The notes: generated from the sequence alone by a model not told the origin. A stretch of DNA of 64,000 nt from Glutamicibacter sp. JC586 (GCF_009805585.1 NZ_VHIN01000022.1:434001-498000), one strand, 5' to 3'; counted from the stretch's first letter, positions 8,311 to 17,476 are shown. Translations and numbers: made by a program.

Positions 8311-9156
8311 ATGTCGACTATTGAGATCAAGAACCTGAGCAAGAAATTCCAGCGAACCGGCGCCAGCGACGAAACAGCGGTCACAGCCATTGAGTCTTTG
8401 GATCTGTGGATCGAAGACGGAGAGTTCTACACTCTGGTTGGTCCCAGCGGCTGCGGAAAATCGACGCTGTTGGATATTCTCGCGGGCCTGAGCACTCCAA
8501 GTCAGGGCGAAATGCTCGTTGACGGGCAACCCATTGCAGGACCGAGTCTAGAGCGCTCAGTGGTCTTTCAACAATATGCACTGTTTCCCTGGCTCACTGC
8601 GGCGGCAAATGTTCAGATCGGACTGGAAAGTCAGACTCGACACGGGAAGGGTTTGGGCAAAGTCGAACGTCGGGCGCGCGCCCATGAGTATCTGCGCTTG
8701 GTTGGTCTGGAAGGTGTAGAAGACAAATACCCGCATGAACTTTCTGGTGGCATGCGTCAGCGCGTAGCCATTGCGCGAGCGCTGGCCCATGAGCCAAAGG
8801 TGTTACTGATGGATGAGCCCTTCGCAGCTTTGGACGCGCAGACTCGTGAGCAGCTACAGGATCTGTTGTTGGATATTTGGAAACGTACCAAGACCACGAT
8901 CGTTTTCATCACCCACGGCATTGAAGAAGCCGTCTACTTAGGGCAGAAAGTTGCCGTGATGTCGGCTAAGCCCGGGAAGATCAAAGAGATCGTGAACATT
9001 GATCTGCAAGATCGCCAATCGGTGGACGACATACGTTCTACTCAACAGTTTGGGGAATACCGGCACCACATTTGGAATCTCCTACACAGCCGCGCTGCGC
9101 AGGAATCACCGGCACAGTTCGAGAAAACTTTGATCACTTCAGGAGCGCACGCATGA
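8311..9156 (+). CDS. ABC transporter ATPase, SsuB/TauB type
   Basis: 281 residues; energises the importer made with the genes on both sides. Walker A GPSGCGKST (about residues 47-55), Q-loop VVFQQYALFPW, signature LSGGMRQRVAIARAL, Walker B VLLMDEPFAALD and the switch His in FITHGIEE are all intact. It overlaps the permease gene by 4 bases (ATGA at 9153), indicating translational coupling. Confidence 0.92.
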   Translation: MSTIEIKNLSKKFQRTGASDETAVTAIESLDLWIEDGEFYTLVGPSGCGKSTLLDILAGLSTPSQGEMLVDGQPIAGPSLERSVVFQQYALFPWLTAAANVQIGLESQTRHGKGLGKVERRARAHEYLRLVGLEGVEDKYPHELSGGMRQRVAIARALAHEPKVLLMDEPFAALDAQTREQLQDLLLDIWKRTKTTIVFITHGIEEAVYLGQKVAVMSAKPGKIKEIVNIDLQDRQSVDDIRSTQQFGEYRHHIWNLLHSRAAQESPAQFEKTLITSGAHA

Positions 9157-9995
9157 GCACCCTAACCCTTGAAGAACAGCAGATCAGTCTTGAACGCTCG
9201 GTGGCGCCGGCTAAGTACTCAACTGGCCGACTCGGAAAAACTCTACGGAAAACTCTGTACAGTTCCGGGGCCATCATTGGATTTCTGCTCGTATGGGAAC
9301 TGGTCCCACAATTTGTCTTGGAACCAGCTTCCAAAGTCTTCTTGCCACCGCTACACGAAGTTCTCCAACAACTCTGGAAAATGATCATCAGCGGGGATCT
9401 GCTGACCCACGTCTCTGCGAGCTTGGGACGCTCAGCCATCGGATTTCTCTTGGCCGTGGTGATCGGCGTACCCGTTGGACTGGTGGTGGCCTGGTTTTCC
9501 AAAGTGGGAGATTTCCTGAACCCGCTCTTGGAGGTCTTCCGCAACACCGCAGCGTTGGCCCTGTTGCCTGTTTTCACCCTGCTACTGGGAATTGGCGAGC
9601 TGTCCAAGGTGAGCATTGTTCTATACGCCGCATTCTTCCCGGTACTGCTAAACACCATCCTCGGTGCTCGAAGCGTTGATCCGCTGTTGATTCGTGCAGG
9701 GCGAACGCTCGGACTGAACAACTTCGAGATCTTTTCGAAGGTAGTTCTTCCGGCCTCGGTGCCGATTATCTTTACCGGTATTCGCATGGCTGGAACATCC
9801 GCCGTGCTGGTACTGATTGCCGCCGAAATGATCGGGGCTAAAGCCGGTCTTGGTTACCTGATCACCAACTCCCAGGCCAGTTTCTTGATCCCCAAAATGT
9901 ATGCGGCCATTCTTACCGTTGCCGTTCTCGGGTTTGTCGTCAATGCAGCCCTTGTCGCACTGGAACGTCACTTCTCCCGCTGGGCGCGCGCCTAA
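9153..9995 (+). CDS. ABC transporter permease, SsuC/TauC type
   Basis: 280 residues with about six membrane helices. The cytoplasmic EAA loop lies at LGLNNFEIFSKVVLPASVPIIF, typical of permeases for sulfonates and related anions. ATG 9153 overlaps the stop of the ATPase and has AGGAG upstream; the frame is open further upstream only as read-through of the ATPase end. Third gene of the importer. Confidence 0.9.
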   Translation: MSTLTLEEQQISLERSVAPAKYSTGRLGKTLRKTLYSSGAIIGFLLVWELVPQFVLEPASKVFLPPLHEVLQQLWKMIISGDLLTHVSASLGRSAIGFLLAVVIGVPVGLVVAWFSKVGDFLNPLLEVFRNTAALALLPVFTLLLGIGELSKVSIVLYAAFFPVLLNTILGARSVDPLLIRAGRTLGLNNFEIFSKVVLPASVPIIFTGIRMAGTSAVLVLIAAEMIGAKAGLGYLITNSQASFLIPKMYAAILTVAVLGFVVNAALVALERHFSRWARA

Positions 9996-10024
9996 CCACG
10001 CACTATCCTCAAAGGAATTGAACC

Positions 10025-11353
10025 ATGACCCGCAAGCTAACCCTCAACGCTTTTCTGCTCACCACCGGCCATCATGAGTCCTCGTGGCGTCGCCCCGAAA
10101 GTGATCCGCATGCAGGAACGGACATCGGGCACTACATTCACCTGGCTCAATTGGCTGAGAAAGCGAAGTTCGATGCCATTTTCTTCGCTGACGGCCCACT
10201 TCTACAAGGCTCGGTGGCTCAACGACCGGCATCGATCCTGGACCCTTTGACCATCTTGTCGGCCATCGCGCCACTGACCACGAACATTGGTCTGATCGCT
10301 ACCGCTTCAACCAGCTACAACGATCCGTACAATTTGGCACGGCGTTTTGCATCTTTGGACATCATCAGCAACGGCCGAGCGGGATGGAACGTGGTGACGA
10401 CCGCGGGGGATGCGGCAGCGCAGAACTTCTCTCAACCAAAACAGCACGATAGTTCTGCACGTTATGCCCGCGCAGATGAATTTCTGACGGTGGCCAAGAA
10501 GCTATGGAACTCGTGGGAACCGGACGCGGTCATTGCAGATAAGAACAGTGGGAAGTGGGCCGATCCGGCTAAGGTACATGCTGCCGAACATGTGGGGGAG
10601 CATTTCCAAGTGGCCGGTGCACTCAACGTTCATCGTTCGGCCCAAGGACATCCGGTGCTTATACAGGCTGGAGCATCTGAAGCAGGAAAGGATTTCGCTG
10701 CCCGTTGGGCAGAGGCGATCTTCACAGCTCACCAGTCGTTTGAATCGGCCCGTGACTTCTATCAGGACCTCAAGGTTCGTGCGGGGACCTATGGGCGTTC
10801 GGCAGATTCGGTGAAAGTTCTGCCGGGCATTGTTCCTATTCTTGGTTCCACCGAAGCTGAAGCCCTTGAACTAGCTGATTCCTTGGATGAGCTGATCTTG
10901 CCGGAGTACGCCAAGAAGACTTTGGCACAGCAGTTGCACGTCGACCCAGAAACTTTGAAACTCGATAGGGTGCTTCCCGACGGTCTTGAAAAAGTGGTTT
11001 CGAAGGAGCAGTCCACTTCACGTCGTGACCTGATTTTGGATCTGGGCTACGGCAAGAACCTCACGGTACGCCAGATCATTAGAGAGCTGGGACCAGGTCG
11101 AGGCCATCTGACGTTCACCGGGACACCCGAACAACTGGCCGATCGAATCGAATACTGGTTTAAGGCCGGTGCCGCGGATGGGTTCAATATTATGGCGCCG
11201 GTGCTTCCCTCAGGACTTGAGGCTTTCACCGAACAGGTAGTTCCTTTGTTGCAGGACCGCGGATTGTTCCGCACCGATTATGAGCACAGCACATTGCGTG
11301 GCCACTATGGTTTGCCAATACCTGCAGTAGAGCATGGGGAACTGATCCGTTAG
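10025..11353 (+). CDS. FMN-dependent LLM-class monooxygenase, NtaA/SnaA/DszA family
   Basis: 442 residues, full length for the NtaA/SnaA/DszA/ScmK branch of bacterial luciferase-like proteins. These use reduced FMN from a partner reductase to cleave C-S or C-N bonds (nitrilotriacetate, dibenzothiophene sulfone, succinocysteine). Typical stretches are AEKAKFDAIFFADG, SNGRAGWNVVTT near residue 120 and the C-terminal TPEQLADRIEYWF...DGFNI. AAAGGAATTG lies before ATG 10025, 29 bases after the permease, so it is in the importer operon. The encoded step is probably release of sulfur from the imported compound. No flavin reductase is visible nearby. Confidence 0.88.
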   Translation: MTRKLTLNAFLLTTGHHESSWRRPESDPHAGTDIGHYIHLAQLAEKAKFDAIFFADGPLLQGSVAQRPASILDPLTILSAIAPLTTNIGLIATASTSYNDPYNLARRFASLDIISNGRAGWNVVTTAGDAAAQNFSQPKQHDSSARYARADEFLTVAKKLWNSWEPDAVIADKNSGKWADPAKVHAAEHVGEHFQVAGALNVHRSAQGHPVLIQAGASEAGKDFAARWAEAIFTAHQSFESARDFYQDLKVRAGTYGRSADSVKVLPGIVPILGSTEAEALELADSLDELILPEYAKKTLAQQLHVDPETLKLDRVLPDGLEKVVSKEQSTSRRDLILDLGYGKNLTVRQIIRELGPGRGHLTFTGTPEQLADRIEYWFKAGAADGFNIMAPVLPSGLEAFTEQVVPLLQDRGLFRTDYEHSTLRGHYGLPIPAVEHGELIR

Positions 11354-11387
11354 CCATCCTGTCCCAGGCCTTACTTATGCTGTGTTC

Positions 11388-11882
11388 ATGATTAATACGA
11401 TTGAAGTCTCTGGCAGCCTAGAGCTCGATAACCTGCGCGACTGGTACAGCGCGGAGGAACTCAACCTCCTATTGATTGATCCTGAGCTTGAAGAGCAGAT
11501 GTATTGGAAAGTGACCGGCAATTATGGTTGGGAGGAACTCGAATCAACGGGACAGATCCCCGAAATCCTGCGTATGGTCACCGGTTATGGAGATACTTTT
11601 GGATTCGAAGGTGAGGAACCAGCGAGTCGATACGCACAAGGTGCGCGGTTGGATGACGGGAATTTCATGCTGGAATTAGCGGTGGTGGACGGTAGCGCTT
11701 ATAACATGCGAATCGCCTACGGCCCGGACGCTGAAAATACTTCTAGCGCTCCGGATGACGACGTTGCACGTTTCGGCCCGCAGTCTCTATCGCTGGCACA
11801 GGTTCATGAAGTGCTCACCAGCTGGGTGCTCGGTCGAGGACTTCCCGATGGCTACGGCGGCAGCATTCATATCTACGGCTAG
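11388..11882 (+). CDS. Hypothetical acidic protein
   Basis: About 164 residues, acidic, no signal peptide or membrane segment, no domain I recognise. It reads like a soluble protein, with repeated Trp/Tyr and ending in GYGGSIHIYG. ATG 11388 lies 6 bases after a TATGCT box (11376-11381), suggesting a leaderless transcript; GTG 11382 is an in-frame alternative. It lies 34 bases downstream of the monooxygenase gene but probably has its own promoter. Ends at the bidirectional terminator it shares with the methionine-synthase-like gene. Confidence 0.7.
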   Translation: MINTIEVSGSLELDNLRDWYSAEELNLLLIDPELEEQMYWKVTGNYGWEELESTGQIPEILRMVTGYGDTFGFEGEEPASRYAQGARLDDGNFMLELAVVDGSAYNMRIAYGPDAENTSSAPDDDVARFGPQSLSLAQVHEVLTSWVLGRGLPDGYGGSIHIYG

Positions 11883-11907
11883 TTTCAACTTGCTGGAAAA
11901 CAAAAGT

Positions 11908-11941
11908 GGTGGGCACCTCGCAAAAATGCGAAGTGCCCACC
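11908..11941. terminator. Bidirectional terminator between convergent genes
   Basis: Arms GGTGGGCACctCGC (11908-11921) and GCGaaGTGCCCACC (11928-11941) around AAAAAT. On the minus strand the hairpin is followed by ACTTTTGTTTTCC, a good U-rich tail for the methionine-synthase-like gene; on the plus strand the tail is weaker. Confidence 0.8.
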
Positions 11942-11967
11942 ATGGGTTTGATTACAGGCAAGAAAAG

Positions 11968-13203
11968 CTAGATCACCGTTGAAGATTTCGCGTAGAGACG
12001 GTTGGTAGCGATACGTGCGCCCTCACCTAGCGCTTCTAATTTTGCTGTAGCGATTTGTGGGTGGACACGTCCTCCAAGACCACAGTCAGTGGACGCAATG
12101 ACGTTTTCTCGACCCACGAGGTTGGCGAAGCGTTCGATGCGATCCGCGACCAATTCGGGGTGCTCAACCACGTTGGTTGCATGGGATACGACCCCAGGGA
12201 TCAGGATCTTGCCTTCTGGCAGGGATCGGTTTTCCCAGATGCGCCATTCGTGCTCGTGGCGGACGTTGCCCGCTTCGAAGGAAATCATGCCCGCATTGAT
12301 TTGTAGGACCGAATCCAGAATGTCGGCGAAGGCAATATCAGTGGTATGCGGACCATGCCACGAACCCCAGCACACGTGCAGTCGGATCTTCTCTGCAGGC
12401 AGGTCACGCAGTGCGTAGTTGGTTGCTTCTACACGTAGCTGAATGAACTTCAGATAGTCCTCTAGGCTGGGCTCAGGATTGATCTGGTCCCATGATTCGG
12501 CCAATGAAGGGTCATCAATCTGCAATGTCAGTCCGGCGTCAAGAATCGCCTTGTATTCCTCACGCATTGCGTCTGCTGCAGCGTAGAGGTACTCCTCATC
12601 ATTGGTATAAAAATCATTGGCCAGACGCGCACAAGAGGCAGGAGACAAAGCCGCAAGGAACCCTTGTTCGGTTTCGGTGGCTTCAAGGGCGGCTTTCAAG
12701 TTATTGATATCCGAGGCCACTAGATCGTGCCCGGTGTAGGTCAACGGCGCGACAACCTTGGGCTGGGTCGTGGATTTGCGGTTGGTGAGGATACCTGAGG
12801 AAGGATCCGAGTATGCCTCATTAAAACGCTGGCGGTCACGCCGGTCCGGGAATGAGGTGAGCACGAGATTACCGGGGGAAGAACGACGTACTTCGGCTTC
12901 AGCCCAGCGGTCAACATTCGTGGCTTCCAACCCACCCAAACGCGCAAAGGAGTAGTTCCACCACGCTCCGTAGTCCACTGAGGAAGACATGGTATGCCCG
13001 TACTCGCCGTCGTTGGGGACATCGATTCCAGCCTCACGCTGTCGCTGGACTACGTCCACTACTGCGCTTGAGAGTAACTCGGTGAAGTGTGCAACGTCCT
13101 GCGGGTTGTTCTCCTTGGCTGCATTAGCCGCCAGGAGTTCAGTAGTGCGTGGCAGTGACCCCGCATGTGTAGTGAGAATGTGATCTGGGGTCTGCGAAGA
13201 CAT
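11968..13203 (-). CDS. Cobalamin-independent methionine synthase-like protein (MetE C-terminal family)
   Basis: 411 residues, the size of stand-alone catalytic-domain MetE proteins (YxjG/YxjH type) rather than the 750-residue two-domain MetE. It should transfer a methyl group to a thiol such as homocysteine. The zinc-site pattern is visible: HVCWGSWHG (His276, Cys278), an acidic residue in SFEAGN and STDCGLGG (Cys374). The N-terminal TTHAGSLPR is typical. The gene is preceded by a SAM riboswitch (13211-13323) whose 3' strand contains the ribosome binding site, so high SAM should stop translation. That regulation strongly supports a role in methionine or sulfur metabolism. Methyl donor not known. 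Confidence 0.88.
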   Translation of the reverse strand: MSSQTPDHILTTHAGSLPRTTELLAANAAKENNPQDVAHFTELLSSAVVDVVQRQREAGIDVPNDGEYGHTMSSSVDYGAWWNYSFARLGGLEATNVDRWAEAEVRRSSPGNLVLTSFPDRRDRQRFNEAYSDPSSGILTNRKSTTQPKVVAPLTYTGHDLVASDINNLKAALEATETEQGFLAALSPASCARLANDFYTNDEEYLYAAADAMREEYKAILDAGLTLQIDDPSLAESWDQINPEPSLEDYLKFIQLRVEATNYALRDLPAEKIRLHVCWGSWHGPHTTDIAFADILDSVLQINAGMISFEAGNVRHEHEWRIWENRSLPEGKILIPGVVSHATNVVEHPELVADRIERFANLVGRENVIASTDCGLGGRVHPQIATAKLEALGEGARIATNRLYAKSSTVI

Positions 13204-13210
13204 GGCAAAG

Positions 13211-13323
13211 CCACCTTTCCATCGGTCCTGGCGTTAGCACCGTATCTTCATGAGCGAATGCTTCATCGGTAAGATCGGTTGCTGCGGCGTCAAAGAGCCA
13301 GGTCTCTCGGCCACTCGGGATGG
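13211..13323 (-). promoter_or_regulatory. SAM riboswitch (S-box/SAM-I type) controlling translation
   Basis: On the minus strand the leader contains the S-box core: GAGTGGCCGAGAGACCTGGC, then TGACGCCGCAGCAACC, and on the 3' side ACGGTGCTAACGCCAGGACC and GATGGAAAGGTGG. The closing helix P1 forms between CCATC (13323-13319) and GGTGG (13215-13211). GGTGG is part of the Shine-Dalgarno AAAGGTGG, 7 bases before the ATG at 13203. There is no terminator between aptamer and start, so SAM binding should hide the ribosome binding site. The class call comes from matching the remembered consensus by eye. Confidence 0.85.
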
Positions 13324-13426
13324 TTACACATCAAGGACTATCAGGTTTGAGGCACGGGTAGCCACTACCAGTGATTGTGTTGCGTCGAGAAACATCTTGA
13401 ACGCTTCATATTGTCACTGCAGAACG

Positions 13427-13470
13427 TAAAAAACGCTTGGACTCGTGTGCGAACACGAGTCCAAGCGTTT
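13427..13470 (-). terminator. Rho-independent terminator of the DJ-1/PfpI gene
   Basis: Perfect 18-bp arms (13431-13448 and 13453-13470) close a GCGA loop. On the minus strand the stem is followed by a run of six T. About 50 bases after the stop codon. Confidence 0.95.
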
Positions 13471-13519
13471 CTATTACGTCACGTCGTTACATAACGACAG
13501 ACCTTATTCGCTGTTCGGA

Positions 13520-14245
13520 CTACTCTGCTTCAGCTTCGGCGGCTTCTTCCTCAGCTGCTTTTTCTTGATGGATGACTTCCGCGAGAAGCTTTTCCATTTC
13601 CTTAGCGACACCTGCGGCCGAGGCCGGGTTCTGACCTGTCACCAAGAGTTCAGAGACCTGAACATTTTCTTCGAAATTATCGGCGGCAATATGGTTGGCG
13701 CCTTGCTCGGTGAGTTTGTCAGCCAGGAAGAACGGGATGACCTTGTCCTTGCCGACGGCAACTTCTTCATCGTTGGTAAAGGCTGCGACATCCTTACCAC
13801 TGAGCAGTTTTAATCCGTGGTGTAGTTCGACATCGAGCAGTCCGGCCGGGCCGTGACAAACTGCGCCGACAACGCCACCCTTGTTGTAGATCGCGCCAAC
13901 TAGTTTCTGCAGGCCTTCATTATTAGGGAAGTCCCACATGGTGCCGTGGCCACCAACGAGATAGACACCGTCGTACTGTTCTGGATCAACGACTTCTACC
14001 CTCGCGGTGTTGTACAGGCCGGCACGAGTAGTTTCGTCTTCGGTGAATTGCACCTGAATCGGGTCGTCGGTATCGACGGTGTCCCGTGGCGGTTGTCCGC
14101 CCTTGATGGAAGCAAAGTCTACAAAGTGCCCTGAATCTCGGAAGACCTTCCAAGGGTGGGCAGCCTCTGCGACGTTATAACCGGTGGGTTCTCCTGATGC
14201 ACCGAGTTCGGAAACGCTGGTCAGGACCATGAGGATTTTCTTCAC
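13520..14245 (-). CDS. DJ-1/PfpI-family protein (Hsp31/glyoxalase III-like)
   Basis: 241 residues from GTG 14245, placed 5 bases after AAAGGAG; the ATG at 14263 lies upstream of that site and would include it. The nucleophile elbow is GAVCHGPAGLL with Cys130 and His131, and Glu in ELGASGEPTG may complete the site. Relatives act as glyoxalase III, deglycase-like or chaperone proteins under carbonyl or oxidative stress. The C-terminus is a charged tail of Glu/Ala repeats (about 225-241), unusual but not disruptive. It lies 83 bases after the MFS transporter gene on the same strand and ends at a strong terminator. Confidence 0.88.
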   Translation of the reverse strand: MKKILMVLTSVSELGASGEPTGYNVAEAAHPWKVFRDSGHFVDFASIKGGQPPRDTVDTDDPIQVQFTEDETTRAGLYNTARVEVVDPEQYDGVYLVGGHGTMWDFPNNEGLQKLVGAIYNKGGVVGAVCHGPAGLLDVELHHGLKLLSGKDVAAFTNDEEVAVGKDKVIPFFLADKLTEQGANHIAADNFEENVQVSELLVTGQNPASAAGVAKEMEKLLAEVIHQEKAAEEEAAEAEAE

Positions 14246-14328
14246 GGAGTACTCCTTTCGCATTCGTCCTTTCAGACTTATACAAATGGTGCGAACCTTT
14301 CAACCGCAGTGATGTTGTTTTCAGGTTT

Positions 14329-15519
14329 CTATGCGGTAGTTCCATGATTGACTGAGGGCTTAGTTGAGCGAAGCATCAGAAAACCGACGATGTTAATAAC
14401 AATGATGACTACTGCCAGCACACCCAGTCCAACGCTCAGGGTGGCTACTGCGGCGAACGTTCCCACGAGAATTGGCCCACCAGCGTCTCCGGCTTCTCGG
14501 CCAAGTTCTGCTGAACCCATGGTGCGTCCCATACGTTCTTCTGGAGTTGTTGATGCCAGATGAGCGAAACCCAGTGGTGTCGTAATTCCGATGCCAATTC
14601 CCAAGAGAACTGCCCCTAACAGGAGGCTGATAAAGGCAGGTAACAGAGCTACGATCAGCAGTCCTGCAACAATCAATGACAATCCGAGCATCACGCCGAG
14701 GCGGAAAGAAACTCTGGCGCTGTCAGCCAAACGGCCAATCCATGGTTGGACAGCTGCCGAACACACTGCAAGAAGTGAAACGACACCCATGCTTTCGACG
14801 CTCGTCAGACCTATTTCCGAGCCAATGTTTGGAAAGAATCCTACGGCGGTACCTAAAGCACCAGTAGCGGCGGCCAACACCATCGTTGGCACGATGAAGC
14901 CTGGCTCTACAACTTGACCGGCTAAGTCTTTAAGGGTGTAGCGCTTTTTGGGGAGAATGGGCAGATTTGGCATGGTGCGCCATACCCACAGCGCTGCAAC
15001 AAGGGAGATTAGTGACATGAAGAGGAATAAGGCAGGGAAGCCTGCCCACAGAATTAGACCTGCTCCCACCAGTGGTCCAGAAACATATCCGAGTGTCTTC
15101 CACGCGCCGTATCGGCCAAAATAACGTCCGGTGTTTTTACCAGACAGTCTGGCCACGGCCGCTGAGGCGGCGGGGGAAAAAGCTGAAGCTGCCGCGCCCT
15201 GGCCCAACCGGACTAGCCCCAGGGTCAAGGCTGAATTGGCGAAGATTCCTAAGAGAGACATGATGGTGAATACCACCAAGCCGCCAAGTATGACCGGTTT
15301 GGCACCGATTCGGTCGCTCAAAGTTCCGAATACTGGCTTAAGAATGACCTCAGCAACATCGTAAACAGCTAGCAGTAGGCCCAAGGTCAGCAGGCTTGAC
15401 CCCAATGAATCAAACTCTGCGCCGAGTCCGGCGGCTATGCTGTGGGCGCCAAACGCAGTGGTGAAGCCTGCTGCAAATAATGGTGCAACCTGTCGGCTGG
15501 TGGTGGTTTCAGTCTTCAC
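14329..15519 (-). CDS. MFS transporter (drug/metabolite efflux type)
   Basis: 396 residues with twelve predicted membrane helices. The loop 2-3 motif A is present as GTLSDRIGAKPVI, and the second-half version as GRLADSARVSFRLG. TTPEERMGRTMGSAELGREAGDAGGP is typical of DHA1-like exporters. Substrate unknown. The start ATG 15519 has no strong ribosome binding site in view. It lies upstream of the DJ-1/PfpI gene on the same strand. Confidence 0.85.
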   Translation of the reverse strand: MKTETTTSRQVAPLFAAGFTTAFGAHSIAAGLGAEFDSLGSSLLTLGLLLAVYDVAEVILKPVFGTLSDRIGAKPVILGGLVVFTIMSLLGIFANSALTLGLVRLGQGAAASAFSPAASAAVARLSGKNTGRYFGRYGAWKTLGYVSGPLVGAGLILWAGFPALFLFMSLISLVAALWVWRTMPNLPILPKKRYTLKDLAGQVVEPGFIVPTMVLAAATGALGTAVGFFPNIGSEIGLTSVESMGVVSLLAVCSAAVQPWIGRLADSARVSFRLGVMLGLSLIVAGLLIVALLPAFISLLLGAVLLGIGIGITTPLGFAHLASTTPEERMGRTMGSAELGREAGDAGGPILVGTFAAVATLSVGLGVLAVVIIVINIVGFLMLRSTKPSVNHGTTA

Positions 15520-15735
15520 GGCAACCCTTCACTGATTGTCTACGGCTTAACATTCTTATGCAGAATCAGCAAGGTCAGATTGCCGAGTACGAGTCCTTCA
15601 AAGTTTACGTGAGAGGGGAACTGCACAAGACAAAAGAACTAATTCTACGATGCGGAAGTAACCTTTCGTTACGCCTTGTCGAGGGGATACGCTGAGTCTG
15701 AGTTGGAAAAAACAGCAACATGAAAGTGAGCAGTC

Positions 15736-16833
15736 ATGAGCGAGAGCGTTCTTCAACGTCACCTATTCGGTCCAGGCCCATGCAATCCGTATCCAGAAGC
15801 AACAGCGGCCTTAGGGCTTCCGCTACTCGGACACCTAGACCCGGCTTTTATAGCCAGAATGGATCATGTGGCTGATGGTCTGCGAACCCTCTGGGGTACA
15901 GAAAATCTGCGTACTTTGCCATTGAGCGCCACCGGTTCAGCAGGTATGGAAGCTGCCTTCGTTAATACGATCAACCCTGGCGATGTGGCCGTAATCGCTA
16001 TCAACGGATTGTTCGGCGAGCGCATGTGTGAAGTTGCGTCGCGGGTGGGGGCAGAAGTGGTTCGCGTTGATCATGAGTATGGAACGCCAATTGATGCTCA
16101 GCGTGTGGCTGAAGCGCATCCAAATCCATCGGTGATTGCCGGTGTTCATGCCGAAACCAGCACGGGAGTTCTCTCGGATATTGCTGCGCTGGGTGCCATT
16201 AAGGGTGATGCCTTGCTGATTACTGACGCAGTGACGTCCATCGGTGGTATGCCGGTGCTTGCCGATGAGTGGGGCATTGATGTTGGTTACGCAGGTACCC
16301 AAAAGTGCATCGGTGTCGCTCCGGGGCTGGCACCATTCACTATTTCTGACCGTGCCTTTGAGCGTCGTGTCCAAAAGCCACAGTCGTGGTACTTGGATCT
16401 CGGTCTGCTCGGTGGTTATGCCACGGGGTCGGCTGGCGGAGGTCGAACCTACCACCACACTGCACCGGTTGCGATGGTTGCTTCGTTGGAAGCGGGAATC
16501 GACAGAATTCTTACTGAGGGCCTGGACGCAGTGACTGCCCGTCATCAACAGGCGGGAACCGAGTTGCAGGTGGGCCTGCAGGAAATGGGCTTGACCTTAT
16601 TTGCGCAGGAAGGACATCGGCTGCCCCAGCTGACCACCGTGAATGTTCCAGAAGGAGTCGATTCTGCCAGGGTGCGTGATTACTTGTTGGATCGATTCAA
16701 TATTGAAATTGGCGGGGGAGTTGGCCAATACGCCAGCACCGTGTGGCGCATCGGACTGATGGGACCGAACGCTAACCCAAGTTCGGTAGCTCTCTTATTG
16801 GCAGCTCTTAAAGAAGCGATTTCTAAGGCCTAG
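15736..16833 (+). CDS. Class V aminotransferase, alanine-glyoxylate/serine-pyruvate type
   Basis: 365 residues. A PLP enzyme of fold type I. The N-terminal GPGP motif, LPLSATGSAGMEAAF, the DAVTSIGG stretch and the Schiff-base Lys190 in GTQKCIG identify the alanine-glyoxylate aminotransferase branch. Family members convert glyoxylate to glycine or serine to hydroxypyruvate; which applies here cannot be read from the sequence. Single gene with a 216-base upstream gap and no clear terminator after it. Confidence 0.88.
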   Translation: MSESVLQRHLFGPGPCNPYPEATAALGLPLLGHLDPAFIARMDHVADGLRTLWGTENLRTLPLSATGSAGMEAAFVNTINPGDVAVIAINGLFGERMCEVASRVGAEVVRVDHEYGTPIDAQRVAEAHPNPSVIAGVHAETSTGVLSDIAALGAIKGDALLITDAVTSIGGMPVLADEWGIDVGYAGTQKCIGVAPGLAPFTISDRAFERRVQKPQSWYLDLGLLGGYATGSAGGGRTYHHTAPVAMVASLEAGIDRILTEGLDAVTARHQQAGTELQVGLQEMGLTLFAQEGHRLPQLTTVNVPEGVDSARVRDYLLDRFNIEIGGGVGQYASTVWRIGLMGPNANPSSVALLLAALKEAISKA

Positions 16834-16961
16834 AAGTTGTGATGAGAAGTTGGCAATCATTACGTCGGTCTGTACTTATTTTCTAGATTCGCTTTCGCCC
16901 TGTCGTAGAGTTCGATACGCTCGGCTATATCATTCGTTTCGACATGAGAGAAGGCAGAAGG

Positions 16962-17408
16962 ATGAAAGCACTATTTGATTTCAACTTCAGAAAGTTCATC
17001 ACTCCCTCAATTATCAAGATCATCTACATCTTGGTCATGATCATGTTGGCTGTTGCTTACCTGGGAATGGTAATCAGCGCCTTCGTGGAAGACACGCTTC
17101 TTGGATTCTTGGTATTGATCATCCTCGGGCCACTGTTCGTCTTGGTTTACCTGTGCTTGATCCGTGCCGGCCTTGAATCGCTGATTGCGTCGATTCGCAC
17201 GGCTGAGAATACCGCTGAGCTTGTTCGCCTAGCTGGGGGAACCCCACCTTCTGACACGGGTCATGGTCCATTGCCAGGTAACCCACCAGCACCGCAGGGT
17301 TACACGAGCCCAGCAACCCAGTATCCTTCGCAGGGCAACCCACAGGTTCGTCCCGCTGATCCGAACAACGGTGGAACCACTCCACCGACAAATCCTTACC
17401 AGAAGTAA
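16962..17408 (+). CDS. DUF4282 membrane protein with proline-rich tail
   Basis: 148 residues from ATG 16962, chosen because AGAAGG lies 7 bases upstream; the earlier ATG at 16944 would include that site. FDFNFRKFITPSIIKIIY is the typical DUF4282 start, followed by two membrane helices (about 15-40 and 46-70) and RAGLESLIASIRTAENTA. Residues from about 90 are low-complexity Pro/Gly/Gln/Thr ending in NPYQK, probably cytoplasmic and disordered. Function of the family is unknown. Confidence 0.82.
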   Translation: MKALFDFNFRKFITPSIIKIIYILVMIMLAVAYLGMVISAFVEDTLLGFLVLIILGPLFVLVYLCLIRAGLESLIASIRTAENTAELVRLAGGTPPSDTGHGPLPGNPPAPQGYTSPATQYPSQGNPQVRPADPNNGGTTPPTNPYQK

Positions 17409-17414
17409 AGCAAG

Positions 17415-17452
17415 GAGCGATGGCCCGCACCAATTGGTGCGGGCCATCGCTC
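17415..17452. terminator. Bidirectional terminator, perfect 38-bp palindrome
   Basis: GAGCGATGGCCCGCACCAA (17415-17433) is exactly complementary to 17434-17452. It lies 7 bases after the DUF4282 gene and 25 bases after the universal stress protein gene on the other strand. U-tails are weak in both directions, but position and stability support termination. Confidence 0.8.
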
Positions 17453-17476
17453 TGTCCAAGGTTATTGACAGTACGT

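Noticed and set aside
16905-16930. tRNA-like GTTCGATAC stretch
   Set aside because: No acceptor stem or anticodon arm can be formed around it.
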